5,657 nucleotides of DNA, from NCBI GenBank assembly GCA_903848435.1, contig CAINGG010000506.1, positions 1-5,657 of the forward strand. Direction: 5' to 3'. The notes under the pieces are model-generated. The model did not search any database, had not been told where the DNA came from, and saw only the letters and a list, made by a program, of their open reading frames with translations. Made by a program: the position numbers and the translations under genes. This document shows, piece by piece, positions 5,580-5,657 of this stretch. Source of the stretch: an uncultured Actinomycetes bacterium. Lineage in GTDB: Bacteria; Actinomycetota; Actinomycetes; S36-B12. Numbering within the stretch: position 1 is the stretch's first letter; the number at the start of each line of letters is the position of its first letter.

Positions 5580-5657
5580 GTGCTCCCCTCCCAGCTGACG
5601 ACCGCCGGGGCGCTGCCCCCCACGGGTGAGCGCACCGCCCCCGGCCTCCCTGACGAG
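5580..5657 (+). CDS. N-terminus of a divergent gene, probably Rv3030-type SAM-dependent methyltransferase (runs off right edge)
   Basis: The frame is open from here to the window end and gives 26 residues ending in Thr-Gly-Glu-Arg-Thr-Ala-Pro-Gly-Leu-Pro-Asp-Glu. This resembles, from memory, the Thr-Gly-Glu-Arg-Thr-Ile-Pro segment just before the Glu-Asn-Tyr-Trp-Phe-Arg-Arg-His motif of M. tuberculosis Rv3030, a class I methyltransferase transcribed away from fixA/etfB. The methyltransferase domain itself would be outside the window. The GTG at 5580 was chosen because TAGGCT stands 8 nt before it and no Shine-Dalgarno is seen, which suits leaderless translation. An in-frame ATG at 5556 would add eight residues and also lacks a ribosome site. 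The evidence is a short motif plus gene-order memory, so the identity is provisional. Confidence 0.5.
   Translation, partial: MLPSQLTTAGALPPTGERTAPGLPDE

Overview
The window is very GC-rich and its proteins resemble those of high-GC Gram-positive bacteria (Actinomycetota). Examples are the Gly-Cys-Cys segment in MnmA, the Arg-Tyr-Tyr motif in LigA, and the EtfB recognition loop. The gene order (etfB, etfA, cysteine desulfurase, mnmA, MetE-like protein, ligA, with a divergent methyltransferase) matches, from memory, the Rv3029c-Rv3014c / Rv3030 neighbourhood of Mycobacterium tuberculosis. It appears more compact here. Genus cannot be decided from the sequence.

Layout: one tightly packed minus-strand cluster fills positions 1 to 5442 and is transcribed right to left. 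The order is etfB (5442-4663), etfA (4649-3693), an IscS/NifS-type cysteine desulfurase (3667-2498), the tRNA 2-thiouridylase mnmA (2496-1414), a compact MetE-like zinc methyltransferase homologue of unknown role (1417-383), and the 5' part of NAD-dependent DNA ligase ligA (386 to the left edge). Junctions are 13 nt, 25 nt, 1 nt, a 4-nt overlap (GTGA) and a 4-nt overlap (ATGA). No terminator or promoter is evident inside, so it looks like one operon with translational coupling. Three genes (etfB, cysteine desulfurase, MetE-like) start with GTG.

The right end (5443-5657) is a divergent regulatory region. It holds a strong Shine-Dalgarno for etfB, a perfect 9-bp inverted repeat just upstream of it, weak promoter-like hexamers facing both ways, and the first codons of a plus-strand gene that resembles the Rv3030-type SAM-dependent methyltransferase.

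Functionally, EtfB and EtfA form the FAD/AMP electron-transferring flavoprotein that takes electrons from acyl-CoA and related dehydrogenases. The cysteine desulfurase makes a protein persulfide from cysteine, and MnmA next to it uses sulfur to thiolate U34 of tRNAs, so those two are a likely working pair. LigA and the MetE-like protein have no obvious functional tie to the rest. The window is mainly conserved core genome. The least understood items are the MetE-like protein and the inverted repeat in the etfB leader.
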